A DNA stretch of 64,000 nucleotides from Rarobacter incanus (GCF_006715765.1 NZ_VFNV01000001.1:1426001-1490000), one strand, 5' to 3'. Positions 20,201-28,719 are shown, counted from the first letter of the stretch. Numbers and translations are program-made. The notes: generated by a model from the sequence alone, not told the origin.

Positions 20201-20537
20201 CAGACGCGGAAGAGGTGTAGGTGGTGCCGGATGTGGCCGTGAGACCGAACCCACGCAGCATCTGACCATTCATGCGGGGCTCCTCGCCACCGCTGACCTG
20301 GGCGAAGATCGAGCCGAACGCCTCAACGTTCGAATTGGAGATGTTGCGGATGGAGCCCGTGTCGATGCCGGGTCGGCGAGCGTCGTTGATGTTCCACGAA
20401 GCGCTGTCGGCTCCCACGGGAGTGGTGATCGCCGATGCGCTCGTCCCGGCCACCACCGCTACCGGCAGTGCTCCGAGCCCTAGGGCCAGCGCGATGGCGC
20501 CGGCGGAGGCCCGTCGCGCGCTCATGTGTCGTCTCAT
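17223..20537 (-). CDS. Secreted amidase-signature enzyme with Ig-like repeats
   Basis: 1104 aa from ATG 20537, which has GAGGAAT upstream; a longer start at 20612 lacks a ribosome site. Signal peptide about residues 1-37 (after MRRHMSARRAS). An unrecognised ~300-residue beta-rich domain comes next. Then an amidase-signature domain: GKTITELQAAMRAGEVTS, the catalytic lysine in GIPIALKDLYDTK, the cis-Ser region SSFGSSGGSATALAADF and the nucleophile Ser in GSQTGVSLYAPSTGAS. The C-terminus has three Ig-like (Big_3-type) repeats and a Lys-rich tail. Amidase-signature enzymes hydrolyse C-terminal or side-chain amides; exported ones include peptide amidases. The substrate is unknown. The gene is divergent from an HTH gene. 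Confidence 0.85.
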   Translation of the reverse strand: MRRHMSARRASAGAIALALGLGALPVAVVAGTSASAITTPVGADSASWNINDARRPGIDTGSIRNISNSNVEAFGSIFAQVSGGEEPRMNGQMLRGFGLTATSGTTYTSSASVRLGDILVTRKLSLDTTTNIATFFDTFTNTATADRVVDVSFGGALGYGTANSAASILATSSGDQVIDGTDSWTLSQAAGGSNRRAVGVVVGDAGSDRVGNQQRDPFTTDYVTTGSAANYPGFVESLDIAPGETQSLLRYVVVGDRNDTTTIAANTAALAASPVVSALTLDELCTVSNWDVTALLGATGCAGTEPLVLPPAEDEAPAVTDVAYDVTGKTITELQAAMRAGEVTSVEITQAYLDRINAYDTGSLGFKAFISVADNAIEQAEAADVARKNGADSDLLGIPIALKDLYDTKDQITTGGTRALKDWQPATDAFQVAALRDAGAVLIGKTNLSEFANSGSFSESGFQQTWNGLYPSKSSFGSSGGSATALAADFAAGAMGSQTGVSLYAPSTGASIAAFRGTDGLTSTSGVMPLTWAQDYAGPMAKSVSDLAVLLDATATQETGNNPDDILTSRVDNSKRPTEWKTALDSGALQGKRIGYSPTAFQSAIFTDDTTGPETFEAIQEIFEAAGATLVPMTGAPSTSGTGINPVGSGGAEGWERYIEENPGFPFATPKGLLESKDNLPYNVSSNYTSVGMDDANTDLYLQRRDVYKERVADWMDTGAADTEPVDAVVYPGFISEVGNNDASSAALSSDRATGVLTSNFGVPTVILPITTTSAGYSNSVQIVGRAWDDASILGYGYAAEQQSKAALHTQYAPALQYSGPADSIVSLSLSSTSTAFGTPAKATIKVVSARTATGNVTVNVDGASVTGALVNGEATVTLPSTLTVGTHLVEASYAGTQKVAAGSAAAQLAVTASDSSIAISAAKSSLTYGTAASVTLAATTASGKPLAGTAIVYDGAKVITEVTIPATGKATLKVPGLTVGKHSLTARLLPGASNGAARTATSAVVTVAKAAAKVTLKVAKKTTTKKRLKATITVKASGLKTVTGKVTVRVNGKKVKTVALKNGKISVKLPKLKKGKAKVRVTYAGSATTKVAKSAIKKVAVKK

Positions 20538-20868
20538 GTTTCGATTCCTCTGCGTCGTGTCTGCTCGCGGCCCATCGGGCCAGACGTTGGACGGAGCCAT
20601 CCCGGAAGGCATGGGATGTTTCCCGCCTCTCAGTCTGCGGGGCGGGACGGAACCGATTGACGCATTTCGCTCGCTATTTACGGTCGTGAAACAGGGGTTT
20701 TACTCGGGAATCTAGGGTGGGAGTCTAAGGCGCGAAGACGGCGGACTCAGGTGCCGGAGGGCTCCTGTTAAGGTCAGGAGCGAACACGCTCCCCGATGGG
20801 ACATCGTCCAACTAGACTCGGGTGAACGCCAGCAAGGTCACCCGGACCCGCCAGACGAAGTAGCCTCG
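20538..20868. promoter_or_regulatory. Divergent intergenic region with an inverted repeat
   Basis: This 331-bp gap separates the amidase (minus) from the HTH gene (plus) and must hold both promoters. A perfect inverted repeat GCTCCTG-N7-CAGGAGC lies at 20761-20781 and could be an operator for the adjacent HTH protein. No good -35/-10 pair stands out. I see no gene or RNA in it. Confidence 0.35.
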
Positions 20869-21804
20869 ATGTCAGAAATCTCGCCAGAAGAACTCCTGCG
20901 AATCGCGCTCCGCTCGCGGGCTCGCGATGCAGAAAAACTGGCCTTGATCGCTGGCCTGGAACAGGCCGCCACCGATTCCCGTCTTGCCGAGTTGTCGGAC
21001 GCGGAGCTGCTCAAAGTCCACGACGACGGAGGGATCGAGTACTTCAATCCGTTTGAAGTCGCAGTTACGCAGATAGCGCAGGGAGTGGCCTCCGCGAACC
21101 GGTTTCTGGATCGACTGCGTGCTTCCCTCGAGGACTTGCCCGAATTCCTCCGTTCCTGGCAGGAGGGCAGCCAGCCGAATCTTCTAGGACGAGTCATCCA
21201 TGGTCCGGCCGCTGTCGAGCAGATCTGGCGAGAGAACTTCACGACAAGGGCACCGCGCGATGTTCGCGTGGTGCTGGTCGGCCCTTCCACGCTTCAGCAG
21301 TTCGGAGCGGTCCAGCCGGAATGGGCGCATCAGTATCTGACGCATCACGACGTGCGGATACGCTGCGTCGTCGATGCGATAACGTTCGAGGACGGCCCGA
21401 ACCGGAGTGGATTCGACGACTGGTTCCCACCGTGGGTGTCACTTCGAGTCAACTCCCAAGCAACGGAGATGCTCCACATCTACGACGATCTGCTCCTGGT
21501 TCAGGCCGAGACGTCAATGGCGCGGTTCGACTCGGTCATAGCGATCCAAGGCGGTCCGATCGCTTCCCTTGCCGCCGCACACTTCGAATCCCTGTGGCGC
21601 AGCGGAGGCAACCCACGTCCGCCCGCCGCAGTGCGACCCTGGGAAGCACTGATCGAACTCCTTGCCCAGGGCCTCACCATTGAATCCGCAGCTCGAACCT
21701 TGCTGATCTCGGAAAGGACGGCCCGCCGCCGCATCGCCGAGGCGATGGACTACTACGGTGCTAGCTCGCTCTTCGAATTGGGCCGCCGAAGCGGCAAAGC
21801 CTGA
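20869..21804 (+). CDS. Putative regulator with C-terminal LuxR-like HTH
   Basis: 311 aa. The last ~60 residues look like a LuxR-type HTH: LIELLAQGLTIESAARTLL, then ISERTARRRIAEAMDYYGA. The N-terminal ~90 residues are helical; the middle (RDVRVVLVGPSTLQQFG, DVRIRCVVDAITFEDG, LLLVQAETSMARFDS) has alternating strands and helices, as in TrmB- or PLD-like sensor regions, but I do not recognise the family with confidence. Its position divergent from the secreted amidase suggests it may regulate that gene. Confidence 0.6.
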   Translation: MSEISPEELLRIALRSRARDAEKLALIAGLEQAATDSRLAELSDAELLKVHDDGGIEYFNPFEVAVTQIAQGVASANRFLDRLRASLEDLPEFLRSWQEGSQPNLLGRVIHGPAAVEQIWRENFTTRAPRDVRVVLVGPSTLQQFGAVQPEWAHQYLTHHDVRIRCVVDAITFEDGPNRSGFDDWFPPWVSLRVNSQATEMLHIYDDLLLVQAETSMARFDSVIAIQGGPIASLAAAHFESLWRSGGNPRPPAAVRPWEALIELLAQGLTIESAARTLLISERTARRRIAEAMDYYGASSLFELGRRSGKA

Positions 21805-21961
21805 TTCGGCAGACTTCGGACATGGCCAGTTGATGCCGGTCCAATTCGGTGACCTCTCACCGACGGCCTGGTTTTATTGACAACATCACTGAAACGCAGG
21901 CAACGAAACCGAGGTCGTCTCGATCCCATGGTCGTGCAGCCTGACGACCCGAGGGGGAATC

Positions 21962-22726
21962 ATGCGCGATACATCGGAGCTTTTGCCATTGCTGAAAACC
22001 GACTGGCGTCTCAAATTCATAGTGCTGATCGGGAGTTTGGTGTTGGTCGCATCGATCGCATCGCCCGCGACCACATCCCACGCCGCCGCTTCTTCGTCGA
22101 AATCGACCCCGTCCGCAGATACGAAGACACGGATCACCGGCTGGGTATCGGGAGTCAACCGGAAGGGCAAGCAGGGAAGACGCCTCCCCGCCGCTGTGGT
22201 GACCGTAACGGAAGTAGAACCCTACGTTCAGGTGGTTCTGGAATACAACGAAGGCGACGGATGGCGGTCGGCCACCATCAAGACAGTTCCGGAGAATTAC
22301 GACGGCGGGCCGCTCAAGGTCAAGTTGCGCTTCCCGGTCACTCGAACGCTATCGACGAAATACCGAGTAAGGGTGCAGAAATGCGCAACCTCGACAGGAG
22401 CCACATCGAAGGTGCTGCTTGTTAAGGCGAAGGCTGTGAATCCACGCCTTAAAGTGTCGGCCAAGAGCGCCCTGCTGAAGGTGACGATGAAACCTGCCTA
22501 TTGGCGCAAATATCGCATAGAGGAATGGCGTCAGGGCAGTTGGCGCACGATCCCCTACGGCAAAGGAGACTTCGCCACGTCGAAGGTCAAGACCACCATG
22601 AGTCTCTATCTCTTCGAGTCAGGCACGCACCGCGTACGCGTAGTCGTCCCGAGTTCGAAGCGGTACGGCAAAGGCGCGACATCCAAGACGGTGGTGGTGA
22701 CAGGCCGTCGCAGTCATGTCGGCTAG
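21962..22726 (+). CDS. Exported protein of unknown function
   Basis: 254 aa. One hydrophobic segment (residues ~19-36, FIVLIGSLVLVASIASPA) followed by TTSHAAASS looks like a signal peptide with a long n-region. The rest is basic and beta-rich with Lys/Val/Thr repeats (VKLRFPVTRTLSTKYRVRV, LLKVTMKPAYWRKYRIEEW, HRVRVVVPSSKRYGKG), possibly two or three Ig-like modules like the tails of neighbouring secreted proteins. No catalytic motif is seen. The upstream 150 bp hold a TTGACA at about 21877. Function unknown. Confidence 0.6.
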   Translation: MRDTSELLPLLKTDWRLKFIVLIGSLVLVASIASPATTSHAAASSSKSTPSADTKTRITGWVSGVNRKGKQGRRLPAAVVTVTEVEPYVQVVLEYNEGDGWRSATIKTVPENYDGGPLKVKLRFPVTRTLSTKYRVRVQKCATSTGATSKVLLVKAKAVNPRLKVSAKSALLKVTMKPAYWRKYRIEEWRQGSWRTIPYGKGDFATSKVKTTMSLYLFESGTHRVRVVVPSSKRYGKGATSKTVVVTGRRSHVG

Positions 22727-22790
22727 GTGATACGGGATGTGACCACCCATGCGCTCGCACACGGGACAGATGTGGGTCGGACCTGTTCAG

Positions 22791-24005
22791 TCAGTCCAGA
22801 TCGCCGACCGTGGCTTTGAGCGTGCCCAGCATCATCTCGTCATCCGCGAGAGCGGTCTCCCAGTTGTCGTTCGTGATCGTGACCGGATTTACATAGACGG
22901 CCGGAATGTCCGTAGCGGTTCCTTCGCGAGGCAGCGTGGGCAACTGGCCAATGGTCCCCCGCTGGAGCGCGTCGAGGGCCGTTCCCACGGAATTGACCAG
23001 TTCGGAGGGGAAGACCGTCACCGTTGCGCGCGTGTCAAGTCTCACCACCGATTCGAGGGCGTCGAAGGATGCATCCAGCAAGACCACTGGAAGCTCTTCC
23101 GGCAACGACGAGACCAGCAAGGTGCTCGGATCGGCGAGCACGATACCAGCCAGACCATCCAGGCCATCAAGCCATTCGAGCGCATGCTTCTTCACTTTTC
23201 GGCTGTCGCCGGCAATCTGGCAGTCGTGAACAATCACGTCGCCAGCGTCCGCGAGCTGTCCCGCTTCAACCAGCGCATCGATCGCCTCACTGAGGTCCGG
23301 GGACCCATACGCGAGATTGGCACGCTGCAAGTCACTACCGTCGCCCTGACCCAGGGTGGCGACGAAGTTCGCGATGCGCCACGGCTTCGGAGTATTCCTC
23401 TCTGCAAGCATGCCGACCAACGCCTCGAGTTGGGCGCGCGCGATAGCGTCCTCGCGCACTCCGACGTGCAAGTCGACGTCGACGTCGACGGATGCGCGCG
23501 GCACAGCGTTGTAGGAGATGAAGCGGACCCCGGCGGTGCGGGCGGCAGCTATGGCCTCCGCGTCCCCATCCCAGACATCGGATTCCATAACGATGGCTGC
23601 GGCCCCCTGCTGAGTCCACTCGTCGATGGTCTCCGCCCACGTCCAATCGTCCGTCACGTTCCGGCGGCCGTCGTGCTCATAGCCGCGTTCCGTCAGCATT
23701 TCTTGGAACAGATACTCGTCGTCATCCCAGGAGGTGAGTGCATCTGTCTCTTGGATGACACCGATCAGTGCCACAGCCTCCAGTGCCCGCGGCCGCGGGC
23801 TCTCATCTGCGACGGGTGTCGCCTCAGCAGGTAGAGTAGTTGACGCGGTGGGGTTCGGACCAGCAGCGCATCCAGCCAGCGTGATCACAACAGCGGCAAC
23901 CAGAGCCGTCGCCGCGCGGAAGATCGCGGGAGCACGCAGAAGCGTATGGCACGACGCACGCAAAGTGGGGATCACGGTGGCAGTTCGCGAGACGGATCGG
24001 CTCAT
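22791..24005 (-). CDS. Sugar-binding lipoprotein (ABC-type periplasmic-binding fold)
   Basis: 404 aa. A lipobox ITLAGC puts the lipidated cysteine at C46. The mature part follows the Peripla_BP_4 pattern of ribose/xylose-type binding proteins: VALIGVIQET, then EWTQQGAAAIVMESDVWDGD, AARTAGVRFISYNAVPRA, then a C-terminal lobe with VLADPSTLLVSSLPEELPVV. No permease or ATPase gene lies nearby, so it may work with a distant transporter or as a sensor. It follows the CHAP gene by 34 bp on the same strand, so the two may be co-transcribed. Confidence 0.75.
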   Translation of the reverse strand: MSRSVSRTATVIPTLRASCHTLLRAPAIFRAATALVAAVVITLAGCAAGPNPTASTTLPAEATPVADESPRPRALEAVALIGVIQETDALTSWDDDEYLFQEMLTERGYEHDGRRNVTDDWTWAETIDEWTQQGAAAIVMESDVWDGDAEAIAAARTAGVRFISYNAVPRASVDVDVDLHVGVREDAIARAQLEALVGMLAERNTPKPWRIANFVATLGQGDGSDLQRANLAYGSPDLSEAIDALVEAGQLADAGDVIVHDCQIAGDSRKVKKHALEWLDGLDGLAGIVLADPSTLLVSSLPEELPVVLLDASFDALESVVRLDTRATVTVFPSELVNSVGTALDALQRGTIGQLPTLPREGTATDIPAVYVNPVTITNDNWETALADDEMMLGTLKATVGDLD

Positions 24006-24039
24006 GCATCGAGACTAACCGAACAATGCACCTAGCATG

Positions 24040-25617
24040 CTAAGACTTATGGACTCTCTTGACTTTCGCCCACACCTTCGCGGTCACGTAGCCCTTCTTC
24101 TTGCCGGCAATGCGCACCGCGATCGTGGCTCCCCGATCGCGCTTCTTGACCTTGTAGGTGGCCTTCGTCGCGCCCGCGATCTTCTTGCCGCCCCGGTACC
24201 ACTGGTACTTAAAGGTGACATCTGGCGTCCATGCGCCGGTCTTGACCGTGAGTTTGGCGCCGACTGCGGCCTTGCCCTTGATCTTGGGCGTCGTCGAGGC
24301 GAGCTTGCCGGGCATGACCACGGCGGTCGCGACCGACTTCTTGGTCGCGGTCTTGTATCCGGGCCGCGACGCGACGACGACGACCGAGAGTCGCTTGCCC
24401 TTGTCGTCGGGCTGCGCCAGGTACTTGCGGGTGGTCGCGCCCTTGATGGTCTTCCCTTCGCGCCGCCACTGGTAGTCGAGTACGACGCCTTCGGGCCAGT
24501 CGGCCACTGCCGCCTTCACCGTGGCCCCCACCCGCGTCTTGCCCGTCAGCGCGACGGTGCCAGCCTTGATCGCGAGCGGCTTCGTCACCTTGACGGTCCT
24601 GCCGCCGAGGAGCACCGCCCGCCCCAGCGTTCCAGCGACATTCTGGGCGTACACGTACACGGGCAGCTTCCCGCCCGTCTGTGTGTCCACGGTGATGTCG
24701 AAGCCCACGGTGGACGAGATGGCTCCCGTGGCATCCGCGCCCGAGGCGATCCCGCTGGGCGAGGACGGGTTCGTGGACGAGCCCTGCGCCCCGTTGGCGT
24801 TCGGCGTGGCGGCGACGGAGGACTCGTCGGCGATCACGCCCGCCCCGCCGGCGGGCGCGCCCACGACGACGCGAATGCCCACTGCCGCTCCGGCGGAGTC
24901 GGGGTCGACGGCCCAGCCAGTCACCCGGATCTGGCCGCGCACCGGCGACGTGGCGGCGTCGAGCGCGCCCGTCGGGTTGCCGGCCGCGTCAGCGGTGAAG
25001 TGGAGGAACCCGCTGGGCCACACCGAACTGGCGCGCTTGATGCGCTTCCAGTGGAAGTCTCCGGACCAGTTGTCCTCGGAGATGATGACCTCGTCGTTCG
25101 ACACGACCCTCTCGACGTACGCGACGTGGCCCGCCGAACCCATGCCGCCCGCTCCGCCTAGCCACCAGGCGATCGCACCGACCGCAGGGGCCTGATCGAC
25201 GAGTTGCGGAACCGACGTCCCCCAGTAGGTCGCGTTGCCTCCGCCGGTCCAGGGGCGCGTCGCGGGGCCGCCATCGCGAATGACCTTGTAGGCCGCGTAG
25301 TTGGTGCAGTTGTGGCCGGAGAACATGTTCCAGTACATGCTCGATCGGGCCTGCTTGTAACCGTGATCGGGGTAGCCCGCCGCGACGCAGCCGTCGTATC
25401 CGGTGCACAGCACTTCGTAGTTCGCCGCCTGGGCGGGGGCCGTGGTGGCGAGGCCGGGGAGGAGCACGAGGGCTCCTGCGAATGCCATGAGCCGTCGCCA
25501 GGCACGAAATGGCCGCCGAGCAAGGCGCCGTCGCCGTGTCGCACGCGGAATGCACCCGGGTACGACGGTCCGATTGGATGCTGCAATGTCGGTGGGAACG
25601 AGAGTGCGCTGGGGCAT
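24040..25617 (-). CDS. Secreted CHAP-domain cell-wall hydrolase with Ig-like repeats
   Basis: 525 aa. AAGGAGG lies 4-5 nt from the ATG. A basic head precedes a hydrophobic segment (MAFAGALVLLPGLATTAPAQ), i.e. a long signal peptide. The CHAP domain spans about residues 68-205: the catalytic Cys is in GHNCTNYAAYK and the His in AGHVAYVE, with VGAIAWWLGG between. CHAP enzymes cut peptidoglycan stem peptides or act as endopeptidases/amidases. The C-terminal half has a beta-rich domain and at least two copies of an Ig-like Lys-rich module with (G)KTRVGATVKA... YQWRREGKTIKG and AKLTVKTG...YQWYRGGKKIAG. Probably acts in wall remodelling. Confidence 0.85.
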   Translation of the reverse strand: MPQRTLVPTDIAASNRTVVPGCIPRATRRRRLARRPFRAWRRLMAFAGALVLLPGLATTAPAQAANYEVLCTGYDGCVAAGYPDHGYKQARSSMYWNMFSGHNCTNYAAYKVIRDGGPATRPWTGGGNATYWGTSVPQLVDQAPAVGAIAWWLGGAGGMGSAGHVAYVERVVSNDEVIISEDNWSGDFHWKRIKRASSVWPSGFLHFTADAAGNPTGALDAATSPVRGQIRVTGWAVDPDSAGAAVGIRVVVGAPAGGAGVIADESSVAATPNANGAQGSSTNPSSPSGIASGADATGAISSTVGFDITVDTQTGGKLPVYVYAQNVAGTLGRAVLLGGRTVKVTKPLAIKAGTVALTGKTRVGATVKAAVADWPEGVVLDYQWRREGKTIKGATTRKYLAQPDDKGKRLSVVVVASRPGYKTATKKSVATAVVMPGKLASTTPKIKGKAAVGAKLTVKTGAWTPDVTFKYQWYRGGKKIAGATKATYKVKKRDRGATIAVRIAGKKKGYVTAKVWAKVKRVHKS

Positions 25618-25790
25618 GGCACCTCCTTTGCGGCTACGGCCATCGCGCCAACTGGGGCTGGTGTGACAAAAGTGACAGATGATACGACTGTCATGACTCT
25701 ATCGGCAGCAGCGACGCGCCACAATATGGCGGCTCGTGGCGTTGCAAGAATCGGTTCGCCGCCGACACATGATGGTTGGAGGTGAACCGC

Positions 25791-26405
25791 ATGAAACCAA
25801 GGCTCGTGCGATCGCTAGTGGTGATGATCGCCGCGCTAGCGACGATTGGCATCGCGAGTTGTTCCTCGTCGTACACCAATGAGTTGAGCGCGGACTGGCC
25901 GCACTACAGCACGCTGCCCCAGGCCCTCTCGGCGGCGGATGCGGTCATCGTCGGCAAGACGCTGTCCTCCCGGGAATCCCTGCTGCTTCCAGAGAGCACG
26001 GCCGCGAACGGCGCCGTGGCGAATCCTGGCGAAGGAACCGCTCCGAGTCCCGACGAAATTGGCGGCTCGGCCGTACCAATAACGATCGCCACGGTCGAGG
26101 TCATCGAATCCATCAAGGGCAGCCTGCCGCCGGGAACAACGATTGAGATCGGGCAACCGGGCACCAAGGCTCAGCGCGAAGTCAGCACCGTCCTGCTCGA
26201 AGACATCGACGCGGCGGAGATGGTGCTGCTGCTCAGCGCCTACGAATCCTCTCCCTACAGTCTCATCTCCCCCGAATCCGGGGTCATGCCGCTTGCGGGC
26301 GAGCGGATCACTGCCCTCAAAGAACCTGCCGGGAGTAGTTCCACCCCGCTCGCCAGCGATCTAGAGGAGATCAGGAACGCGCTGCGGGATAAAGAGGGGG
26401 CATAA
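25791..26405 (+). CDS. Putative lipoprotein of unknown function
   Basis: 204 aa from ATG 25791, with GGAGG 8 nt upstream; the frame's earlier ATG at 25776 lies on top of that site and is unlikely. A lipobox (GIASC, C24) follows a hydrophobic run. The mature protein has ADAVIVGKTLSSRESLL, ITIATVEVIESIKGSLPPG, and EMVLLLSAYESSPYSLISPE. The pattern (a strand-rich export protein with VEVIESIKG... PGTTIEI) is like small lipoproteins beside peptidases in actinomycetes, but I do not recognise it. Confidence 0.65.
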   Translation: MKPRLVRSLVVMIAALATIGIASCSSSYTNELSADWPHYSTLPQALSAADAVIVGKTLSSRESLLLPESTAANGAVANPGEGTAPSPDEIGGSAVPITIATVEVIESIKGSLPPGTTIEIGQPGTKAQREVSTVLLEDIDAAEMVLLLSAYESSPYSLISPESGVMPLAGERITALKEPAGSSSTPLASDLEEIRNALRDKEGA

Positions 26406-26429
26406 CTCCGGCACCCGTTCCTGCAGACA

Positions 26430-26470
26430 CTTCACGCCGGTGGCCTCCCATGTGAGCCACCGGCGTGAAG
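26430..26470. terminator. Bidirectional terminator between convergent genes
   Basis: A perfect 15-bp stem, 26430-26444 (CTTCACGCCGGTGGC) with 26456-26470, and an 11-nt loop. CGCTTTGTC follows on the plus strand. It sits between the lipoprotein gene and the convergent ddaH gene. Confidence 0.85.
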
Positions 26471-26507
26471 CGCTTTGTCGTCACTAGCCTTAAGAGAGGC
26501 GGCTAGA

Positions 26508-27356
26508 TCAGTCTCGCAGCGTCATGGTGCAGCACTTGATGCCGCCACCAGCCTTGAGAAACTGCGAGAGGTCGAGGGGAACCGATACGAAGCCGAGTTC
26601 CTCGACGATGCGGCCGAACTCGCGCGCGGCACCGGCGTGGAACACGTGCTTGCCGTCGGAGACGGAGTTCATGGCGAATGCTTCCGCGTCCTCAGCCGAC
26701 ACCTTCACGGCGTCGGGGAACAAGCGCTCCAGCGTGGCGCGCGACTCATCGCCGAACGCTCCGGGGAAGTACGCGACGAGCCCGCGAGCCTCGTCGAGCA
26801 CGCACAGGGCGGTGTCGAGGTGATAGAAGCGCGAGTCGACCAGGTGCAGCGACACGACCTCGCGACCAGCGACCGCTTCCAGCTCGCGATGCGACTCAAT
26901 GGTCGAACGGAACCCATATCCGGCGAGGACTCGGTCGCCGAGCGCGATGTAGTCGCCCTCGCCCTCGTTCACGAAGGTGGCCTCGACGACCTTCGCGGAC
27001 GTGTTCGCCTTCTGCCACTCGGCGTGCAGCGGTCCTTCGGCCTCGCGGAACTCGGTCGAGAACTTGGCGGTGTAGAAGATGCCGCCGACGCTGAGGCCGC
27101 CGTTCGCGGCGAACACCATGTCGGGCAGGCCCGGCACGCCGGGGATGATCTCGACGGTGTGGCCGTAGGCGCGGTACGCGTCGACCAGCGTGCGCCACTG
27201 GGCGAGCGCGAGTTCGCGGTCGGGGCGGTCGGTCGTGGCCATCCACGGGTTGATCTCGTATACGACGTCGAATTCGGACGGTTCGACCATCGCGAAGTGA
27301 TACGGGGATGCGGTTCGCTCTACGGCTTCGACCTTCTCAGCCAGGGTTTCAGTCAC
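26508..27356 (-). CDS. ddaH: Dimethylarginine dimethylaminohydrolase-like amidinohydrolase
   Basis: 282 aa from GTG 27356, with GAGGAG just upstream; the ATG 75 bp earlier gives an extension not typical of the family. It belongs to the guanidino-group modifying enzymes: PDMVFAANGG, FVNEGEGDYIALGD, the catalytic His region SRFYHLDTALCVLD, and the C-terminal nucleophile in GGGIKCCTMTLRD. DDAH releases citrulline and dimethylamine from methylated arginine; related enzymes act on arginine. It lies 139 bp downstream of rocD copy 2 on the same strand and near an AsnC-type gene, so arginine/ornithine breakdown is the likely setting. The exact substrate is not proven. Confidence 0.85.
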   Translation of the reverse strand: MTETLAEKVEAVERTASPYHFAMVEPSEFDVVYEINPWMATTDRPDRELALAQWRTLVDAYRAYGHTVEIIPGVPGLPDMVFAANGGLSVGGIFYTAKFSTEFREAEGPLHAEWQKANTSAKVVEATFVNEGEGDYIALGDRVLAGYGFRSTIESHRELEAVAGREVVSLHLVDSRFYHLDTALCVLDEARGLVAYFPGAFGDESRATLERLFPDAVKVSAEDAEAFAMNSVSDGKHVFHAGAAREFGRIVEELGFVSVPLDLSQFLKAGGGIKCCTMTLRD

Positions 27357-27495
27357 GTGGGACTCCTCGTGTTTCTCAGGGCGGGTTCGGTGGTTGTAGT
27401 GATCGGGGGTGGTCCGTGCGGGCTCGCCCATGGGCGGGTGGTTCCTGAGCCTGTCGAAGGGCGGGCGGGTCTCCGGACTCGTCCGGCGAGCGCGA

Positions 27496-28719
27496 TCAGG
27501 CGTGCAGGGCGGCCTTGACCGCTTCGGCGAGCTGGTCGACCTCGTCCGCGGTCACGATGAGCGGCGGCGCAAGCCGCACGGTCTGACCATGCGTGTCCTT
27601 CGCGAGCACCGAACGCTCCATCAGTCGCATGCAGACGTCGCGGCCCGTGCCGAGGCTGGGGTCCACGTCGATGCCGAACCAGAGTCCGGCACTGCGGATG
27701 GCCGTCAGGCCGTTGCCGGCCAGGGGATCGAGCGCCGCCCGCAACTGGGCACCGCGCTCGCGTGCCGCCTGCTGGTGCTCACCGGTCTCGAGCATCCTCA
27801 CGACCTGGGTTCCCACGGCCGCCGCCAGCGGGTTGCCGCCGAAGGTCGAGCCGTGCTCGCCCGGCCGCAGCACACCGAGCACGTCACCGCGGCCGATCAC
27901 GGCGGACACGGGGACGACGCCGCCGCCGAGGGCCTTGCCGAGGGTCATCAGGTCGGCGCGGACTCCCTGCCGCTCCGATTCGAGCGTCGCACCGGTACGT
28001 CCGAGACCGGCCTGGACCTCGTCGCAGATCAGGAGCACGTTCCGCGCCGCGGTGAGCTCGCGCACATCGGCCAGGTAACCGGCCGGGGGGATCAGCACGC
28101 CCGCTTCACCCTGAATGGGCTCGATCAGGACCGCGACGGTGTTCTCGTCCATCGCCTGGGCAATCGCGAGGGCGTCGCCGTACGGCACGCTGCGGAATCC
28201 CGGGGTGAAGGGCCCGAAATCGCGGTATGCGCTCGGGTCGTCGCTGAAGCCGACGATGGTCGTGGTGCGGCCGTGGAAGTTGCCGTCCATGACGATGATG
28301 TTCGCCCGGTTCTTGGGGACGTCGCGCACCCGGTAGCCCCAGGCGCGTGCCACTTTGATGGCGGATTCGACCGCCTCGGCGCCCGTGTTCATCGGCAGGA
28401 CCATGTCCGTGCCGGTCAGGTTCGTGAGCGCGAGGGCGAACTCGTCCAGGCGGTCGTTGTCGAAGGCGCGCGAGGTCAGCGTGAGGCGGTCGAGCTGCGC
28501 GTGGGCGACGGCGAGCAGTTCTGGGTTGGCGTGACCGAAGTTCACCGCTGAGTAGGCCGAGAGGCAGTCCAGGTACTCCCTGCCGTGGGAGTCGGTGACC
28601 CAGGCGCCCTTCCCGCTGGTCAGCGTGACCGGTAGCGGGTGATAGTTGCGGGCCAGTCGGCTCGCGCCCTCCTGCGCGGCGGGCTTCGCGCTCCGGTGCG
28701 TCACGGTTGAGTCGGCCAT
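27496..28719 (-). CDS. rocD: Ornithine--oxo-acid aminotransferase (copy 2)
   Basis: 407 aa class-III aminotransferase. Key blocks are as in copy 1 (14570-15814): YLDCLSAYSAVNFGH, GNFHGRTTTIVGFSDDP, LICDEVQAGLGRTG and the PLP lysine in LGKALGGG. AAGGAGG precedes the ATG. It makes glutamate semialdehyde from ornithine. ddaH follows on the same strand, and the Lrp/AsnC-type regulator is divergent upstream, a set found together in other actinomycetes. Copy 2 is richer in G/C at third positions by eye than copy 1, which may point to separate histories; no codon statistics were run. Confidence 0.95.
   Translation of the reverse strand: MADSTVTHRSAKPAAQEGASRLARNYHPLPVTLTSGKGAWVTDSHGREYLDCLSAYSAVNFGHANPELLAVAHAQLDRLTLTSRAFDNDRLDEFALALTNLTGTDMVLPMNTGAEAVESAIKVARAWGYRVRDVPKNRANIIVMDGNFHGRTTTIVGFSDDPSAYRDFGPFTPGFRSVPYGDALAIAQAMDENTVAVLIEPIQGEAGVLIPPAGYLADVRELTAARNVLLICDEVQAGLGRTGATLESERQGVRADLMTLGKALGGGVVPVSAVIGRGDVLGVLRPGEHGSTFGGNPLAAAVGTQVVRMLETGEHQQAARERGAQLRAALDPLAGNGLTAIRSAGLWFGIDVDPSLGTGRDVCMRLMERSVLAKDTHGQTVRLAPPLIVTADEVDQLAEAVKAALHA

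Noticed and set aside
24037-25161. 374-codon plus-strand frame opposite the CHAP gene
   Set aside because: Arg/Asp/Gly-rich antisense shadow; the minus-strand CHAP domain is clear.
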